Assembly: GCF_000306945.1 (NCBI RefSeq)
Contig: NC_018518.1
Coordinates: 2,108,001-2,172,000 of the forward strand
DNA length: 64,000 nucleotides
Direction: 5' to 3'
Source of the DNA: Bordetella pertussis 18323
GTDB lineage: Bacteria; Pseudomonadota; Gammaproteobacteria; Burkholderiales; Burkholderiaceae_B
Shown: positions 8,245 through 17,012 of the stretch, in pieces
How positions within the stretch are numbered: the stretch's first letter is position 1
Layout of the letters: the number at the start of each line of letters is the position of its first letter
The notes under the pieces: model-generated
What the model was told of the DNA's origin: nothing
Seen by the model: the letters and a program-made list of their open reading frames with translations, nothing else
Database searches by the model: none
Position numbers and translations under genes: made by a program

Positions 8245-9309
8245 TTACTGCACCACCTGGGCCAGCTTGCCGGCGGCGTATTGCTGCGCCATGTCGGCCA
8301 GCGGCAGCGGCTTGATCTTGCTGGCGTTGCCGGCGGTGCCGAACTGGGTGTAGCGCTGCACGCAGATCGCCTTGGCGGCGGCGCGGGCCGGCTTGAGGTA
8401 TTCGCGCGGGTCGAACTTGCTCGGGTTCTCGGCGAAGAAGCGGCGGATCGCGCCGGTCATGGCCAGGCGGATGTCGGTATCGATGTTGATCTTGCGCACG
8501 CCGAACTTGATGGCTTCCTGGATTTCCTCGACCGGCACGCCGTAGGTTTCCTTCATGTCGCCGCCGAATTCGCGGATCTCGGCCAGCAGGTCCTGCGGCA
8601 CGCTGGAGCTGCCGTGCATCACCAGGTGGGTGTTGGGCAGGCGGGCGTGGATTTCCTTGATGCGCGCGATCGACAGGATGTCGCCGGTGGGCTTGCGGGT
8701 GAACTTGTAGGCGCCGTGGCTGGTGCCGATGGCGATGGCCAGCGCGTCGAGCTGGGTGCGGCGCACGAAATCGGCGGCCTGCTCGGGGTCGGTCAGCAGC
8801 TGTTCCATGGTCAGCTTGCCGTCGGCGCCGTGGCCGTCTTCCTTGTCGCCCTGCATGGTTTCCAGCGAGCCCAGGCAACCCAGTTCGCCTTCGACCGTCA
8901 CGCCCAGCTTGTGGGCCATGTCCACCACTTTCTTGGTGACGTCGACGTTGTAGTCGTAGTCGGCGATGGTCTTGCCGTCTTCTTTCAGCGAGCCGTCCAT
9001 CATCACGCTGGAAAAGCCCAGGTCGATGGCGCCCTGACAAACCGCGGGCGACTGGCCGTGGTCCTGGTGCATGACGACCGGGATGTGGGGGTACGACTCG
9101 ACGGCGGCCTGGATGAGGTATTTCAGGAAGCCTTCGCCGGCATATTTGCGGGCGCCGGCCGAGGCCTGCATGATCACCGGGCTGTCGGTCTCGGCGGCGG
9201 CTTCCATGATGGCCTGGACCTGCTCCAGGTTGTTGACGTTGAAAGCGGGAATGCCGTAGCCGTGCTCGGCGGCGTGGTCGAGCAATTGGCGCATGGAAAC
9301 TAGGGCCAT
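8245..9309 (-). CDS. fba: Class II fructose-1,6-bisphosphate aldolase
   Basis: A 354-residue zinc aldolase of the class II Calvin-type subfamily (CbbA/FbaA-like) that cleaves or forms fructose-1,6-bisphosphate. Metal and substrate motifs are [10 protein letters not shown] (H81, D83, H84), [21 protein letters not shown] and NIDTDIRLA. In bordetellae, which lack complete glycolysis, the enzyme should work mainly in gluconeogenesis. The ATG at 9309 is followed at once by the family N-terminus. A terminator follows at 8173-8204. Confidence 0.96.
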   Translation of the reverse strand: MALVSMRQLLDHAAEHGYGIPAFNVNNLEQVQAIMEAAAETDSPVIMQASAGARKYAGEGFLKYLIQAAVESYPHIPVVMHQDHGQSPAVCQGAIDLGFSSVMMDGSLKEDGKTIADYDYNVDVTKKVVDMAHKLGVTVEGELGCLGSLETMQGDKEDGHGADGKLTMEQLLTDPEQAADFVRRTQLDALAIAIGTSHGAYKFTRKPTGDILSIARIKEIHARLPNTHLVMHGSSSVPQDLLAEIREFGGDMKETYGVPVEEIQEAIKFGVRKINIDTDIRLAMTGAIRRFFAENPSKFDPREYLKPARAAAKAICVQRYTQFGTAGNASKIKPLPLADMAQQYAAGKLAQVVQ

Positions 9310-9445
9310 GGGGAGACCTCCTGAGGTACTTTATTGATGGATTGGTTAAAGCCTGCTGAACCACATGATTTTACGGGGGATTGAAAGAAAGGTCTTGCAA
9401 CGCCTGCGCCGGCTTCCCCCGGAAGACCGTTACATCCCTTCGCAA

Positions 9446-10027
9446 TCAGCGCGGGACGGCGCGCCGGTCCCTGTTCCGCGGACCATAGACGCAATCGAGC
9501 CGATGATGCGGCGGCGGCGGCAGGACGACTTCGATCGGGTCGCCGGCGCGCACGTCGCCGCCGGCCTCCACCACCGCCATGATGCCGGCCTTGCGCACCA
9601 GCCCGCCGGCGGCGTCGCGCTCCAGCACGGCGGCCATCAGGCCGCGCTGGTAGCGGTCCAATTGTGCGCACGGATTGCGCAGGCCGGTGATGCGCACGAT
9701 GGCCTGGCCGCCCAGGTACAACAGGCTGTCGCGCGGCAGGTCCAGCAGGTCGATGCCGCGCGTGGTGATGTTCTCGCCCAGGGTGCCCTCGGCCACGTTG
9801 AAACCGGCCTGCTGCAGCGCGTCGTGCAGCTCGCCATGGATCAGGTGCACCTGCCGCAGATTGGGCTGGCCGGGATCGGCGCGCACGCGGGAACGGTGCC
9901 GCACCGTCGCGCCCTGGTGCGCGTCGCCCGCCACGCCCAGGCCGGCCACCAGCGTGATGGCCTCGCGCACGGGCTTGCTGAACGTATGGCCGGGGCTGCT
10001 GCACACGGCGGTCACGATGGCTGTCAT
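9446..10027 (-). CDS. MOSC domain-containing protein
   Basis: A 193-residue single MOSC domain (molybdenum cofactor sulfurase C-terminal type), like E. coli YiiM/YcbX relatives. It has REAITLVAGLGVAGDAHQG at the N-terminal end, LGENITTRGIDL, and the likely active cysteine C120 in GLRNPCAQLDRY. Such proteins bind molybdopterin or act in N-hydroxylated compound reduction; the specific substrate cannot be read. It is divergent from the LuxR regulator of the formamidase genes, 234 bases away. Start ATG 10027 fits the domain start. Confidence 0.85.
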   Translation of the reverse strand: MTAIVTAVCSSPGHTFSKPVREAITLVAGLGVAGDAHQGATVRHRSRVRADPGQPNLRQVHLIHGELHDALQQAGFNVAEGTLGENITTRGIDLLDLPRDSLLYLGGQAIVRITGLRNPCAQLDRYQRGLMAAVLERDAAGGLVRKAGIMAVVEAGGDVRAGDPIEVVLPPPPHHRLDCVYGPRNRDRRAVPR

Positions 10028-10261
10028 GGGGCCCCCTCGTACGGATGAACGCAACGGCCGGCGCGCCGCCCCCACATGGTAGCCGTTTGCGCGGCCGACC
10101 GGGCCGGATACCATCCCCCCGCTGTGCGGCGCCGCATAGAGAAAATGAATGGGACAGCGGGATCGCCCACGCTCACAATATTGCGACTAATTCGCGTCGC
10201 GCCCGCCGCCCGGCGAGGCGCCCAGGCAACCATGCCCCCGACCTTGCCGCCGAGGACAGCG

Positions 10262-11392
10262 ATGGACGCCAAACCAGCCGCCGCGGCCGCCGCGCAAACC
10301 GAAGACCGGCTGCTGCACGTGCTCTACGGCACCTTGAACGATGACACGCAATGGCAGCAAGTGCTGGCGGCGCTGTGCCGCCGCTTCGCCACGCGCGCCG
10401 CCGCCCTGGCCCACTACGATTTCGATGCCGGCGCCGGCCGCATTCTCTACCAGGCGCCGGCCGATGGCCCGCTGCAGGCCATCTACGACCAGGGCCGCCC
10501 GCTCAACCCCTGGTTCCTGTCCAAGGCGCCCTACCTGCCCGGGCGCATCCTGGACAGCCCGGAACTGATCGCGCCCGAGGACTTCCTGCAGACGGATTTC
10601 TACCGCGAGATCCTGCGGCCGCACGGCCTGTTCCATCGCCTGTGCGGGGTGCTGGCGCGCCAGCGCAACCATGTCTGGTATCTGGTCCTGCATCGCCGCA
10701 AGGAGCAGATGCCGTTCGACAGCGCCGACCGCGCGCGCCTGCGCACGCTGATGCCGCACCTGATGACGGTATTCGAGGTGCGCACGCGCTGCGCCGCGCA
10801 GGTCCGGCTGGCCGGCCTGCTCGCGCGCATCGTGCAGGCCTACCTGCCGCCGGTGCTGGTGCTGGATCGCGATGGCGCCGTGCTGCACGGCGAAATCGCG
10901 GCGGACGCCCTGCCGGCGCAACTGCGGCTGGTCGATGGCCGGCTGGCCACGCGCGATGCCGCGCTGCAAAAGCCGCTGCGCGACCGCATCCGCCGTATGG
11001 CCGAGGCCGCGCAGGCCGGCAAGCCCGGCCGCGCCAGCCTGGCGCTGGACGAGGCCGATGGCGCCGCCCCCATCCAGCTGACCCTGTGCGCGCTCGGCCC
11101 GGACACCAATGCCCAGGGCGGCCAGGCCGGCGCCCTGGTCGGCCTGCTGATCAGCGATCCAGGCCAGGACGCGCGCCAGGCCATGCGCCGGTTCGCCGAT
11201 CATTTCGCGCTCAGTCCGGCCGAGGAAAAGGTCAGCGCCCTGATCCTGCAAGGCATGACCCCGGCGCGGGTGGCGCGCTCGCTGCACATCTCCGAGCACA
11301 CCGTGCGCAGCCATCTCAAGCAGATCTTCCGCAAGACCAACACCCACCGCCAGGCCGAGCTGATGAGCCTGCGCGAGCGTGCCGACTACTGA
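10262..11392 (+). CDS. LuxR-family transcriptional regulator (probable formamidase-locus regulator)
   Basis: A 376-residue protein with a C-terminal LuxR/FixJ helix-turn-helix at about residues 310-370 (LSPAEEKVSALILQGMTPAR, then SLHISEHTVRSHLKQIFRKT). The N-terminal 250 residues are not a receiver or autoinducer domain I recognise. The ATG at 10262 follows GAGGA at suitable spacing; an upstream in-frame ATG (10145) lacks one. It precedes the formamidase gene by 177 bases on the same strand, so it most likely controls that operon; ligand unknown. Confidence 0.85.
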   Translation: MDAKPAAAAAAQTEDRLLHVLYGTLNDDTQWQQVLAALCRRFATRAAALAHYDFDAGAGRILYQAPADGPLQAIYDQGRPLNPWFLSKAPYLPGRILDSPELIAPEDFLQTDFYREILRPHGLFHRLCGVLARQRNHVWYLVLHRRKEQMPFDSADRARLRTLMPHLMTVFEVRTRCAAQVRLAGLLARIVQAYLPPVLVLDRDGAVLHGEIAADALPAQLRLVDGRLATRDAALQKPLRDRIRRMAEAAQAGKPGRASLALDEADGAAPIQLTLCALGPDTNAQGGQAGALVGLLISDPGQDARQAMRRFADHFALSPAEEKVSALILQGMTPARVARSLHISEHTVRSHLKQIFRKTNTHRQAELMSLRERADY

Positions 11393-11569
11393 AACCGGGG
11401 ACGCGCGCCTCACCCAGGCAGGGGAGCGCCGCTGCCTCGCTCAGGCGATCTGTAATTCCCTCGCGCAAAGGCTGTGCCCTGCCCGGCGCGTCCCTAACAT
11501 GGCAGGAAACCGGCCACGATGCACGCGCCGGCCGCGCCCGTCCGCGGGCGACCACCAGGAGACAAGGCC

Positions 11570-12796
11570 ATGGCACAAACCGCATTTCATGTCGAATTCA
11601 ACAAGGCGCCGGAAGACCAGGCGACCAAGACCCACAACCGCTGGCACCCGGATATTCCCATGGTCGAATGGTTCAATCCGGGCGACGAGTTCCGCGTCGA
11701 ATGCTACGACTGGACCGGCGGGCAGATCAGCAACGACGACAGCGCCAACGACGTGCGCGACGTCGACCTCACGCGCGTGCACTACCTGAGCGGGCCGTTC
11801 GGGGTCAAGGGCGCCGAGCCGGGCGACCTGCTGGTGGTCGACCTGCTGGATGTCGGCGCGCTGCCGGAGTCGGCCTGGGGCTTTACCGGCATTTTCGCGC
11901 GCGAGAACGGCGGCGGCTTCCTGTGCGAACACTTCCCCGACGCGCGCAAGGCGTGCTGGGACTTCCATGGCATCTACACCACCTCGCGCCACGTGCCCAA
12001 CGTGCGCTGGCCGGGCATCATCCATCCGGGGCTGATCGGCTGCCTGCCCGACCGGGCGCTGCTGGAGCGCGCCAACAAGCGCGAAGCGGCGCTGCTGGCG
12101 ACCGACCCGAACCGCGTGCCGCCGCTGCTGGCGCCGCCCTACGCCGACACCGCGCTGATGGGCCAGATGAGCGGCGAGGCCGCCCGCAAGGCCGGCGCCG
12201 AGGCGTGGCGCACGGTGCCGCCGCGCGAACACGGCGGCAACTGCGACATCAAGAACCTGTCGCGCGGCTCGCGCGTGTACTTCCCGGTGTACGTCAAGGG
12301 CGGCGGCCTGTCGATGGGCGACATCCACTGGTCGCAGGGCGACGGCGAGATCACGTTCTGCGGCGCCATCGAAATGGCGGGCTTTCTCGATATACGGGTC
12401 GACCTGATCAAGGACGGCATCAACAAGTACGGCATCGTCAACCCGATATTCAAGCCCAGCCCGATCGAGCCGCACTTCGCCGAATACCTCGTGTTCGAGG
12501 GCATCTCGGTCGACGAGCATACCGGCGAGCAGTACTACCTGGACGCCCACGTAGCGTACCGGCGCGCCTGCCTGAACGCCATCGAATACCTGAAGAAATT
12601 CGGCTACACCAGCGAGCAGGCCTACATCATCCTGGGCACGGCCCCGGTCGAAGGCCGCATCAGCGGCATCGTCGACATCCCCAACGCATGCTGCACGCTG
12701 GCCATCCCGACCGAGATCTTCGATTTCGACATCCGGCCCAACGCGGCAGGCCCGTCGGCCAAGGTGGGCAAGGCCAAGGTCGCCGTCACCAGCTGA
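11570..12796 (+). CDS. fmdA: Formamidase (acetamidase/formamidase family)
   Basis: A 408-residue enzyme, the same length as characterised FmdA formamidases, hydrolysing formamide to formate and ammonia. Family signatures are HNRWHPDIPMVEWFNPGDEF, DDSANDVRDVDLTRVHYLSGPF, HGGNCDIKNLSRGS and GDIHWSQGDGEITFCGAIEM; the conserved cysteine of this family lies in EITFCGA. It is the first structural gene of a plus-strand set: formamidase, AmiS/UreI channel, FmdB and formate dehydrogenase, which together would take in a short amide, release ammonia for nitrogen and oxidise the formate. GGAG lies before ATG 11570. Confidence 0.95.
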   Translation: MAQTAFHVEFNKAPEDQATKTHNRWHPDIPMVEWFNPGDEFRVECYDWTGGQISNDDSANDVRDVDLTRVHYLSGPFGVKGAEPGDLLVVDLLDVGALPESAWGFTGIFARENGGGFLCEHFPDARKACWDFHGIYTTSRHVPNVRWPGIIHPGLIGCLPDRALLERANKREAALLATDPNRVPPLLAPPYADTALMGQMSGEAARKAGAEAWRTVPPREHGGNCDIKNLSRGSRVYFPVYVKGGGLSMGDIHWSQGDGEITFCGAIEMAGFLDIRVDLIKDGINKYGIVNPIFKPSPIEPHFAEYLVFEGISVDEHTGEQYYLDAHVAYRRACLNAIEYLKKFGYTSEQAYIILGTAPVEGRISGIVDIPNACCTLAIPTEIFDFDIRPNAAGPSAKVGKAKVAVTS

Positions 12797-12854
12797 GGCG
12801 CACGACGCACGGCGCGCGCGCGGCCTTGCCGCGGCGCGCGCGAAGGAGCCCTTC

Positions 12855-13370
12855 ATGTTGCTCGGATTGACACTACTGTATGTCGGCGCGGTGCTGTTCC
12901 TCAACGGCCTGTGGCTGCTCGAGAAGATCGGCGACAAGGAGATCTGGATCATCAACATTTTCTCGGGCGCCCTGACCTTGCTGGTGTCGCTGCGCCTGGC
13001 CTTCGGCGAGGACGCCACGCCGCTGTCGGTGCGCGCCGCCGCGCTGACGCTGCTGTTCACCTTCACGTATATCTGGGTGGCGCTGAACCGCTACAACGGC
13101 GCGGACGGCCGCGGACTGGGCTGGTACAGCCTGTTCGTGGCGCTCACCGCCGTGCCGGTAGCGCTGCAGACGCTGGCCGGCGCCACCACGCTGTGGGGAT
13201 ACTGGCTGGGCCTGAACTGGGTGGCCTGGGCGGTGCTGTGGTTCATGTTCTTCCTGCTGCTGGTCAAGAAGCGGCCCATCGCCCGCGCCACCGGCATCCT
13301 GACCGTGCTCGAGGGCATCGTGACCGGATGGATTCCCGGCTTCCTGCTGCTCAACGGCATGCTGGCCTGA
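12855..13370 (+). CDS. AmiS/UreI-family amide or urea channel
   Basis: A 171-residue protein with six hydrophobic segments and the AmiS/UreI family signature (LLYVGAVLFLNGLWL at the N-terminus, GWYSLFVALTAVPVA, WVAWAVLWFMFFLL, then LEGIVTGWIPGFLLL). Relatives are inner-membrane channels for urea or short-chain amides. Next to a formamidase it is best read as the formamide entry channel. AAGGAG precedes the ATG. It follows fmdA by 58 bases. Confidence 0.92.
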   Translation: MLLGLTLLYVGAVLFLNGLWLLEKIGDKEIWIINIFSGALTLLVSLRLAFGEDATPLSVRAAALTLLFTFTYIWVALNRYNGADGRGLGWYSLFVALTAVPVALQTLAGATTLWGYWLGLNWVAWAVLWFMFFLLLVKKRPIARATGILTVLEGIVTGWIPGFLLLNGMLA

Positions 13371-13392
13371 CACCCTATCGAGGAGATCCGCC

Positions 13393-13719
13393 ATGCCCCT
13401 GTACGACTACGCATGCCCGCAGTGCGGCCCGTTTCGCGCCTGGCGCGCCCTGCGCGAGGCCGGCGCGCCGCTGGCCTGCCCGCAATGCGGCGAACACGCG
13501 CCCAAGGCGGTCACCGCGCCGTTCCTGGCCGACATGAATCCGGCCGTGCGCCAGGCGCATGCGCGCAACGAGAAAAGCGCGCACGAGCCGACGGTGGCCA
13601 GCCGCCCGGCGCCAGGGCACGACCACGGACACGGGCATGGCCACGCGCCGGTGCCGGCCGGGCTGGACCCGGGTCCGTGGGTGGTCTCGCCGCACCGGTC
13701 CATGGTCGGCCATCACTGA
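13393..13719 (+). CDS. fmdB: FmdB-family zinc ribbon protein with His-rich tail
   Basis: A 108-residue protein whose N-terminal zinc ribbon (MPLYDYACPQCG, then LACPQCGEHAPK; C8/C11 and C29/C32) matches the FmdB family, proposed regulatory or metal-handling partners of formamidase. Residues 74-84 are a His/Gly-rich run (HDHGHGHGHAP), possibly metal-binding. It starts 22 bases after the channel gene with AGGAG upstream, so it is part of the same operon. Its biochemical role is not established. Confidence 0.88.
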   Translation: MPLYDYACPQCGPFRAWRALREAGAPLACPQCGEHAPKAVTAPFLADMNPAVRQAHARNEKSAHEPTVASRPAPGHDHGHGHGHAPVPAGLDPGPWVVSPHRSMVGHH

Positions 13720-13752
13720 ACGCCGCCCGCGCCGCGGCCTGGAGCAGCAAAC

Positions 13753-14943
13753 ATGGCCAAGATACTTTGCGTCCTGTACGACGACCCGGTCGGCGGCATG
13801 CCGGCCACCTATGCGCGCGACAGCCTGCCGGCAATCGCGCGCTACCCCGGCGGCGCCACGCTGCCCACGCCGTTGGCGCTCGACTTCACGCCGGGCCATC
13901 TGCTGGGCTGCGTGTCGGGCGAACTGGGCCTGCGCCCCTTCCTGCAGGCGCGCGGCCACACCCTGGTGGTGACTGCGGACAAGGACGGCCCGGGCAGCGT
14001 GTTCGAGCGCGAACTGCCCGACGCCGACGTGGTGATCTCGCAGCCGTTCTGGCCGGCCTACCTGACCGCGGCGCGCATCGCCAAGGCCCCGCGCCTGAAG
14101 CTGGCCATCACGGCCGGCATCGGCTCGGACCACGTCGACCTGCAGGCCGCCGCGCAACATGGCCTGACCGTCGCCGAGGTGACCTACAGCAACAGCATCA
14201 GCGTCTCCGAGCATGTGGTGATGATGGTCCTGGCGCTGGTGCGCAATTACCTGCCCTCGTACCAATGCGTGCTCGACGGCGGCTGGAACATCGCCGATTG
14301 CGTGGCGCGCTCGTATGACCTGGAAGGCATGCAGGTAGGCGCGGGCCGCATCGGCAGCGCAGTGCTGCGGCGGCTCAAGCCATTCGACGTGGGGCTGCAC
14401 TACACCGACCAGCACCGGCTGCCGGCCGCCACCGAACAGGAACTGGGCGCCCGGTACCATCCCGACGCGGCCGCGCTGGCCGGCGCGTGCGACGTGATCT
14501 CCCTGCATTGCCCGCTGCACCCGGGCACCGAGCACCTGTTCGACGCCGCCATGCTGGCGCGCATGAAGCGCGGCGCCTATCTCATCAACACCGCGCGCGG
14601 CAAGATCTGCGATCGCGACGCGGTGGTCCAGGCCCTGGCCAGCGGCCAGTTGGCCGGCTACGCGGGCGACGTGTGGTTCCCGCAACCGGCCCCGCGCGAC
14701 CATCCCTGGCGCAGCATGCCGCACCATGGCATGACCCCGCACATCTCGGGCAGCTCGCTGCCGGCGCAGGCCCGCTACGCCGCCGGCACCCGCGAAATCC
14801 TCGAATGCTGGCTGGACGGCCGGGCGATCCGCACCGAATACCTGATCGTCGACCAGGGCCGGCTGGCCGGCGCGGGCGCGCATGCTTACACGCCGGGCGA
14901 CACCACCGCCGGCTCCGAGAACGCCGCCCGGTTCCATCCATAA
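13753..14943 (+). CDS. NAD-dependent formate dehydrogenase, with a short deletion in the NAD-binding motif
   Basis: A 396-residue single-subunit formate dehydrogenase very like the Pseudomonas sp. 101 enzyme, oxidising formate to CO2 with NAD+. Catalytic elements are intact: SQPFWPAY, TYSNSISVSEHVV, NTARGK, WFPQPAPRDHPW and the catalytic histidine in MTPHISG. The Rossmann fingerprint, recalled as VGTVAAGRIG in the Pseudomonas enzyme, reads VGAGRIG here (residues 195-201, bases about 14335-14355), so three residues of the first beta strand/loop are missing with frame kept. The enzyme may be impaired. It is the last formamide-operon gene and would use the formate made by formamidase. Confidence 0.9.
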   Translation: MAKILCVLYDDPVGGMPATYARDSLPAIARYPGGATLPTPLALDFTPGHLLGCVSGELGLRPFLQARGHTLVVTADKDGPGSVFERELPDADVVISQPFWPAYLTAARIAKAPRLKLAITAGIGSDHVDLQAAAQHGLTVAEVTYSNSISVSEHVVMMVLALVRNYLPSYQCVLDGGWNIADCVARSYDLEGMQVGAGRIGSAVLRRLKPFDVGLHYTDQHRLPAATEQELGARYHPDAAALAGACDVISLHCPLHPGTEHLFDAAMLARMKRGAYLINTARGKICDRDAVVQALASGQLAGYAGDVWFPQPAPRDHPWRSMPHHGMTPHISGSSLPAQARYAAGTREILECWLDGRAIRTEYLIVDQGRLAGAGAHAYTPGDTTAGSENAARFHP

Positions 14944-15016
14944 CCCCATCGGAGACCGCGCCGGACCGCCGGGCAACGGGTATATTGGGAATATCCGTCT
15001 TTCCGAGACTGCGATC

Positions 15017-15421
15017 ATGCTCAACGGTTCCTGCCTGTGCGGCCGGGTGGCCTACACCGTCGACGGCCCGCTGGCCGATGTGGTCAATTGCCATTGCGCC
15101 ATGTGCCGCAAGGCCCATGGCGCCGCGTTCCGCACGCGCGCCACGGTGCGGGCCGAGCATTTCGCCTTTGTCCGTGGCGAAAGCGACATCACCTGGTACA
15201 GCTCCTCGCCGGGCAATTACCGCGGTTTCTGCAGCGCCTGCGGCACCCCGCTGCTCAGCCGCTTCGACCAGACGCCCGATGTCTACGCGCTGCCCCTGGG
15301 CGCGCTGGACGACGACCCCGGCGTCAAGGCGGCCTGCCACGTCTACGTCGCCCACAAGGCGCCGTGGCACGACATCACGGATGACCTCCCGCGGCATCCC
15401 GAGGGCCGCCCCGGGCACTGA
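15017..15421 (+). CDS. GFA-family protein
   Basis: A 134-residue GFA/CENP-V zinc protein. Ligands are C6/C8 (GSCLCGRVAYTV), C25/C27/C30 (CHCAMCRKAHG) and C72/C75 (FCSACGTPLLS). It starts 73 bases after the formate dehydrogenase on the same strand. The family includes a proposed S-(hydroxymethyl)glutathione synthase, so a one-carbon role beside formamidase and formate dehydrogenase is possible but not shown. The ATG at 15017 is directly followed by the family start. Confidence 0.85.
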   Translation: MLNGSCLCGRVAYTVDGPLADVVNCHCAMCRKAHGAAFRTRATVRAEHFAFVRGESDITWYSSSPGNYRGFCSACGTPLLSRFDQTPDVYALPLGALDDDPGVKAACHVYVAHKAPWHDITDDLPRHPEGRPGH

Positions 15422-15641
15422 ATAACGCTGCGCGGGGGCTGGTCATTATTTGACAACCGCGCTACAATAAGTGATTGATTTTTCCGCAAAAGCCGTCGGA
15501 TTTGCCTTGGCGCAGATCGTTTTCGCCGGCTTTCCTGGGTGCCCAACCTGTCCTCCCGACAGGGGCGTCGCCCGTCCGCTTCTTCCGGCGACACCCGTAT
15601 CGCTGCGACCAAGCCGCGCCCCCGAGCGCACACAGCCCTAG
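15422..15641 (+). promoter_or_regulatory. Orphan promoter/leader region cut by IS481
   Basis: No convincing gene lies in these 220 bases. A TACAAT -10-like hexamer (15464-15469) with a weak TGGTCA-type -35 sits just after the GFA gene, followed by about 170 bases of stop-rich, low-A leader that runs straight into IS481. This looks like the 5' region of a plus-strand gene whose body is no longer adjacent. The gene cannot be named. Confidence 0.4.
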
Positions 15642-16588
15642 CTGTGAACTGTCAATAGGTTGTATTCGTCCAGGTTGAGTCTGGAGATGGGTACAGCGCG
15701 CCCGATGCCTTGGTGGGGTCGATGCCAGTTGTAGTGGTGTAGCCAGGATTTCATGGCATCGGCTCGGTGTTGGGAGTTCTGGTAGGTGTGAGCGTAAGCC
15801 CACTCACGCAAGGCCGACTGGATGAAGCGTTCGGCCTTGCCATTGGTCTGTGGGCGGTAAGGTCGGGTAAAGCGGTGCTTGATGCCCAGCTCATGGCACA
15901 GCGCGGCGAAGGCGCGGCTGCGAAAGGCCGAGCCATTGTCGGTGAGCAAGCGCTGGATGGTCACGCCCAGGCGCTGGTAGTAGGCCACTGCGTCCTTGAG
16001 GAACTGGACGGCGCTGGGGAAGCGCTCGTCGGGGTGGATGTCGGTGAAGGCCACGCGGGCGTGGTCATCGATGGCCACGAAGACGAAGTCCCAGCCGGCC
16101 CCCTCAACGGTATCGCGTCGGTTGCCCGTGACCCGGTGGCCAGGGCGCTGGATACGTCCCAGCTTCTTGATGTCGATGTGCAGCAGATCGCCGGGGGCCT
16201 GATGCTCGTAGCGCACCACCGGCTCGGCCGGCTCCAGGTCGGCCAGGTGCGACAGACCGGCGCGGGCCAGGACGCGGCTGACGGTGCTGGCTGACACGCC
16301 CAGCGCCTGGGCGATGCGCGCTTGGGTCAGCCGCTTGCGGCGCAGCTCCACGATAGCCAGCGCCTTGGCCGGCGCAATCGCTCGGGGCGAGACCGTCGGG
16401 CGCGAGGACGCATCGGCCAAGCCCGCCTGGCCCTGAGCCAGGAAGCGGCCCAGCCATTTGCGCACAGTCGGCGCGGTGACCCCATAGGCGCGGGCCGCTT
16501 CAGGCACACAAACTTGATGGGCGATCAATTGCTGGACCATTTCGAGTCGACGTAGGAAGGTCAATCGGGCATGCTTATGGGTGTTCAT
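15638..16588 (-). CDS. IS481 transposase
   Basis: A 316-residue DDE transposase of the IS481 family: N-terminal helix-turn-helix (about 15-60, with a second near 85-115) and an integrase core with ISFTDIHPDERFPS-type D, LLTDNGSAFRS and the final E in NGKAERFIQ. It catalyses cut-and-insert transposition at CTAG sites. The stop codon TAG overlaps the CTAG target at the element's left edge, so the last bases belong to the flank. Intact and probably functional. Confidence 0.96.
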   Translation of the reverse strand: MNTHKHARLTFLRRLEMVQQLIAHQVCVPEAARAYGVTAPTVRKWLGRFLAQGQAGLADASSRPTVSPRAIAPAKALAIVELRRKRLTQARIAQALGVSASTVSRVLARAGLSHLADLEPAEPVVRYEHQAPGDLLHIDIKKLGRIQRPGHRVTGNRRDTVEGAGWDFVFVAIDDHARVAFTDIHPDERFPSAVQFLKDAVAYYQRLGVTIQRLLTDNGSAFRSRAFAALCHELGIKHRFTRPYRPQTNGKAERFIQSALREWAYAHTYQNSQHRADAMKSWLHHYNWHRPHQGIGRAVPISRLNLDEYNLLTVHS

Positions 16589-16686
16589 CCGGCCGGGCTC
16601 CTTGAGTGAACTGGGGGGGTGGCGATTTCCAGTTTCTCAAATCCGGTTCGGATGAACCATGCATACAACCTATTGAATCTTCACAG
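15642..16686 (-). mobile_element. IS481 copy 1
   Basis: A complete 1045-bp IS481. The ends are imperfect inverted repeats (CTGTGAACTGTCAATAGGTT on the left; CTGTGAAGATTCAATAGGTT read from the right), and CTAG flanks both ends (15638-15641 and 16687-16690), the known target. It carries one transposase gene. Its right end cuts tadC and supplies its stop codon. Copy 2 (61530-62574) is in the same orientation; I see four base differences, one changing a transposase residue (Pro here, Ser there) and three adjacent ones between the transposase start and the right end. Confidence 0.97.
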
Positions 16687-17002
16687 CTAGCCAGGCCATC
16701 CACAGGCTCAAGGCCGCCACCTCGCACGGGCGCACCAGGCCATCGCAGCCCGCCCTGACGATGGCCCGCTCGATGACGGCGCGCATGCGCCATGACAGCA
16801 GACGGTCGCACCATGGCAGCAACGGCCCCAGCCAGGGCCTGCAACAGCGCCAGGCGCGCGGCAGGCGCCACGCCGGCGGACCGGAGGCGGGCCCGGGCCC
16901 GCACGTCGCCGCCCAACCCGCGCCGCACCACCCGCGCAACAGGGCGAGGCACGCCCAGCCTGCCGCCACGCCCGCCACGCTCGCCGCCAACCACAGCCAC
17001 AT
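16670..17002 (-). pseudogene. tadC: TadC-like protein, 3' part removed by IS481
   Basis: About 106 residues remain of a TadC-type inner-membrane platform protein (GspF-like), the normal partner of TadB. The N-terminus has a membrane span (WLWLAASVAGVAAGWACLAL) and the WRMRAVIERAIVRAGC segment typical of the start of the GspF domain. After WMAWLAV the reading frame enters IS481 at 16686 and stops at 16670 inside its inverted repeat; the family is normally about 280-300 residues. The sequence on the other side of IS481 is not tadC, so the lost part has been moved or deleted. Confidence 0.85.
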
Positions 17003-17012
17003 GCCCGGCTCC

